Positions 63,301-64,000 of a stretch of 64,000 nucleotides of DNA are shown piece by piece (position 1 is the stretch's first letter; every line of letters begins with the position of its first letter). The translations under genes were made by a program, and so were the position numbers. Where the stretch lies: positions 1,255,914-1,319,913 of the forward strand of contig NZ_JH719942.1 in assembly GCF_000275825.1 (NCBI RefSeq), written 5' to 3'. The notes below the pieces were generated by a model. It saw only the letters and a program-made list of their open reading frames with translations, did not search any database and was not told the DNA's origin. The stretch is from Saprospira grandis DSM 2844 (GTDB lineage Bacteria > Bacteroidota > Bacteroidia > Chitinophagales > Saprospiraceae).

Positions 63301-64000
63301 CTAGCCCAATTGATAGCACCATCTATCAATGTCAGGCCGGAGGGAATGTAGCCACGGCCACGGTACTCATCAATGGTGGATATCCTGCCCAGAATGGATC
63401 GAACTATACTATTGTAGTAAATGGATCTTCTGTAGCAGGCCAAAACGGTAGCTATACCATAGCGGGTTCTGGAAACACCACCGCCATTTCCTTTAGCTTT
63501 GATGTAGCCGATGGCGATAGTTGGAGCTTAATTGTAAGTGATAGCGGTGCTTGTAGCGATACTACTAGCCATCTATTTACCTATGATCAGACCAACTGCC
63601 CTGATTTCTGTGTGGCGAATCCAGTAGTCGCTAGCTCTGGCTACAACTGTTTCCCTACAGGCAGTGCCTTGGTGGAAGTCACTTTGGGTGGTGGAGCGCC
63701 TTCTATCTTTGGCTCTAACTATACCGTTAGCGTTTCTGGCTCAACAGTATTTGGACAAAGCTACAGCAATGCTCAAATTCCAGGAACTATTGGTAGTACT
63801 AGCTACCTCTCTTTCTTGGTTAATGATGGCGACAACTGGACCGTTACGGTCATAGATGATAATGGTTGTACAGATACCCTCAGCAATACCTATATCTTTA
63901 ATAGTACCAACTGTCCGATTAGCTGCGATTCAGTGCCTTTGGCCATTACGCCTTCTAGCTACAACTGTAATCTAGATGGTACCGCAGAGGTCACTATTGA
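60387..64000 (+). CDS. Giant secreted surface protein, 5' part
   Basis: The frame opens at ATG 60387 (an internal ATG at 60405 also fits) and is open at every point I checked to the window edge, so at least 1,200 codons are present and the 3' end is missing. A signal peptide (KSWLALLLFLCLPFLAWSQ) is followed by beta-sandwich repeats with GSVWFAFTAPASGEV, ESVWTHFTAPNSGRAY and TVWHYFTVPPSGVV. Cys-rich blocks (YNCFPTGSALVEV, YNCNLDGTAEVTI) come later. Probably a type IX-secreted adhesin, like the protein at the start of the window. Confidence 0.88.
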   Translation, partial: MRLFYTMPKRKSWLALLLFLCLPFLAWSQGRIEVRVVSMSVANNVDCDGFLNGDSDFVFEFLATDNTIGLVNNNPAAIGVLGDFNYGFRNGDNGPWTVSAPSGDLRPNDGIFFNQEYICPADVPSLINIDWRAYENDILGFNYSLTGTSFDEDLQTGNQTAGIAVPAVGAVNTQSFTATATDGCGNQSYTLVLEVEHFALPVTYLPDLICSAPLLNLNQTYTYGWCPTVTLEPNEPNASDVSNNGSVWFAFTAPASGEVQITTDLSGTEIGTYMQFYHAADGHGCTVGNNLNTGAQVKDKFEYLSHLEFADGVDGLGLDPEAEIEFDACDPVGGVSYQKLHPGEVYYVQLTSDDAGERGWVQVRINDLGGSSPPNVEDIPCTAPQIALGTSPISSGASSTPSITLDFDCAFDGGNDYGETGAAHTNSNPENYHAYDYDHPASNNNTVNESVWTHFTAPNSGRAYVETDYTGSVFSENIAFFGPDPRFSPGTPGDFSCANLTNLAAADGGRNGVLGNAQESAIVYRECMEPGYEYYAMADPVSGLNPFNDQFIAVWAYDPSVDEPLENPPPNDILCLTLPDPFYKIPVQLIGQPPLPFQAVAGSNQRACIERLAGEPVSDPNPANRADQTVWHYFTVPPSGVVEIRLRAYTNLNRLNYAIYPLLNGTDCYGGLQPATYTTTGAANGGALTPIASGHTDFNGSTISLCCLEPGTTYALQLDGGSPGDQGQYIIEYIEEIEVYAGDSQYETEQGDTIAFNSMDTAYICYGDSIFPSVMLDPLGQTTSVVPGCLHVGFMLHNTFPIPDTIANIGFMYIDSTRDSSAYFVNNTNNSGSMGNPLFNQVYYVSAVADEDVSWGDLTCSSASMENGAPLVFLQPLNILTGYDPNNCTISLTLSGGLPSYDGSSYDYLLVNSFGDTIQGQALANQTLSLPILGADIYDIYINDGVNCTAQSSVNASPCNDPCLSDPIRFLPSPIDSTIYQCQAGGNVATATVLINGGYPAQNGSNYTIVVNGSSVAGQNGSYTIAGSGNTTAISFSFDVADGDSWSLIVSDSGACSDTTSHLFTYDQTNCPDFCVANPVVASSGYNCFPTGSALVEVTLGGGAPSIFGSNYTVSVSGSTVFGQSYSNAQIPGTIGSTSYLSFLVNDGDNWTVTVIDDNGCTDTLSNTYIFNSTNCPISCDSVPLAITPSSYNCNLDGTAEVTI

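Noticed and set aside
1-64000. tRNA, rRNA or known riboswitch
   Set aside because: I found no cloverleaf, rRNA segment or recognisable riboswitch core on reading both strands; a covariance search would be needed to exclude them fully.
1-64000. Transposase or integrase gene driving the repeats
   Set aside because: No frame in the window has DDE, HUH (Y1) or integrase motifs, so any mobilising enzyme must lie elsewhere.

Overview
The window reads as chromosome of a member of the Bacteroidota, most likely a Saprospira-type organism. The indications are a gliding-motility / type IX secretion gene (gldN), long SprB-repeat surface proteins with the gliding-associated C-terminal domain, Bacteroidota-restricted families (DUF4834, DUF4625, an FMN-binding glutamate-synthase-like protein with N-terminal membrane segments), almost no Shine-Dalgarno sequences, and promoters of the TAnnTTTG type. 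The genus is inferred from overall character; no rRNA or tRNA gene is present to confirm it.

Layout. 1-2.0 kb: 3' end of a giant SprB-repeat protein. 2.6-6.2 kb: VWA lipoprotein and a Tat-exported PhoX-like protein. 6.2-7.2 kb: gene-free block of hairpins and a 41-bp minisatellite. 7.2-13.4 kb: aroQ, small envelope proteins, a GCS2-CBS fusion, a TPR membrane protein and a thioredoxin. 13.4-19.4 kb: glutamate-synthase-like flavoprotein, old yellow enzyme, membrane hydrolase, GAF-SpoIIE phosphatase. 19.7-25.9 kb: YbjN-like protein, era, and an apparent folD / penicillin-acylase / small membrane protein operon. 26-37.8 kb: FadL-type porin, fRMsr, mutS2, SMI1/KNR4, a divergent DUF4625 / TonB-receptor pair, gldN. 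38-41.7 kb: a lipoprotein cluster, a decayed duplicate of part of it, and a hairpin minisatellite. 41.7-46.3 kb: RlpA-SPOR, MscS, an orphan contractile-injection-system tube/LysM protein and a second VWA protein. 46.4-54.8 kb: methylmalonyl-CoA mutase small-subunit-like protein, asd, xthA, an AAA ATPase with the remnant of a second gene, ruvB, rnhB, HU and a TPR protein. 54.9-60 kb: a 31-codon basic protein gene, RNase G behind a long structured leader, a glycosyltransferase, a helix-hairpin-helix protein and an outer-membrane barrel. From 60.4 kb a second giant surface protein runs off the end of the window.

The most striking feature is not a gene. I count 21 canonical copies (plus one rearranged copy and one fragment) of a 113-166 bp structured repeat, all intergenic, about one per 3 kb and in both orientations. 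Each begins GGGGC and falls into one of three end types: GGCTG, GGCCT or GGCCC. In all 21 copies the far end carries the matching complement: CAGCC, AGGCC or GGGCC. Between the ends is a fairly constant core and hairpins whose sequence differs from copy to copy while remaining self-complementary. This looks like a folded RNA or single-stranded-DNA element under structural selection. No transposase is present in the window.

Other non-coding structure includes three unrelated minisatellites of 41-42 bp period, a set of short GGTT/AACC hairpins, a 90-bp inverted repeat pair, and many bidirectional terminators between converging genes.
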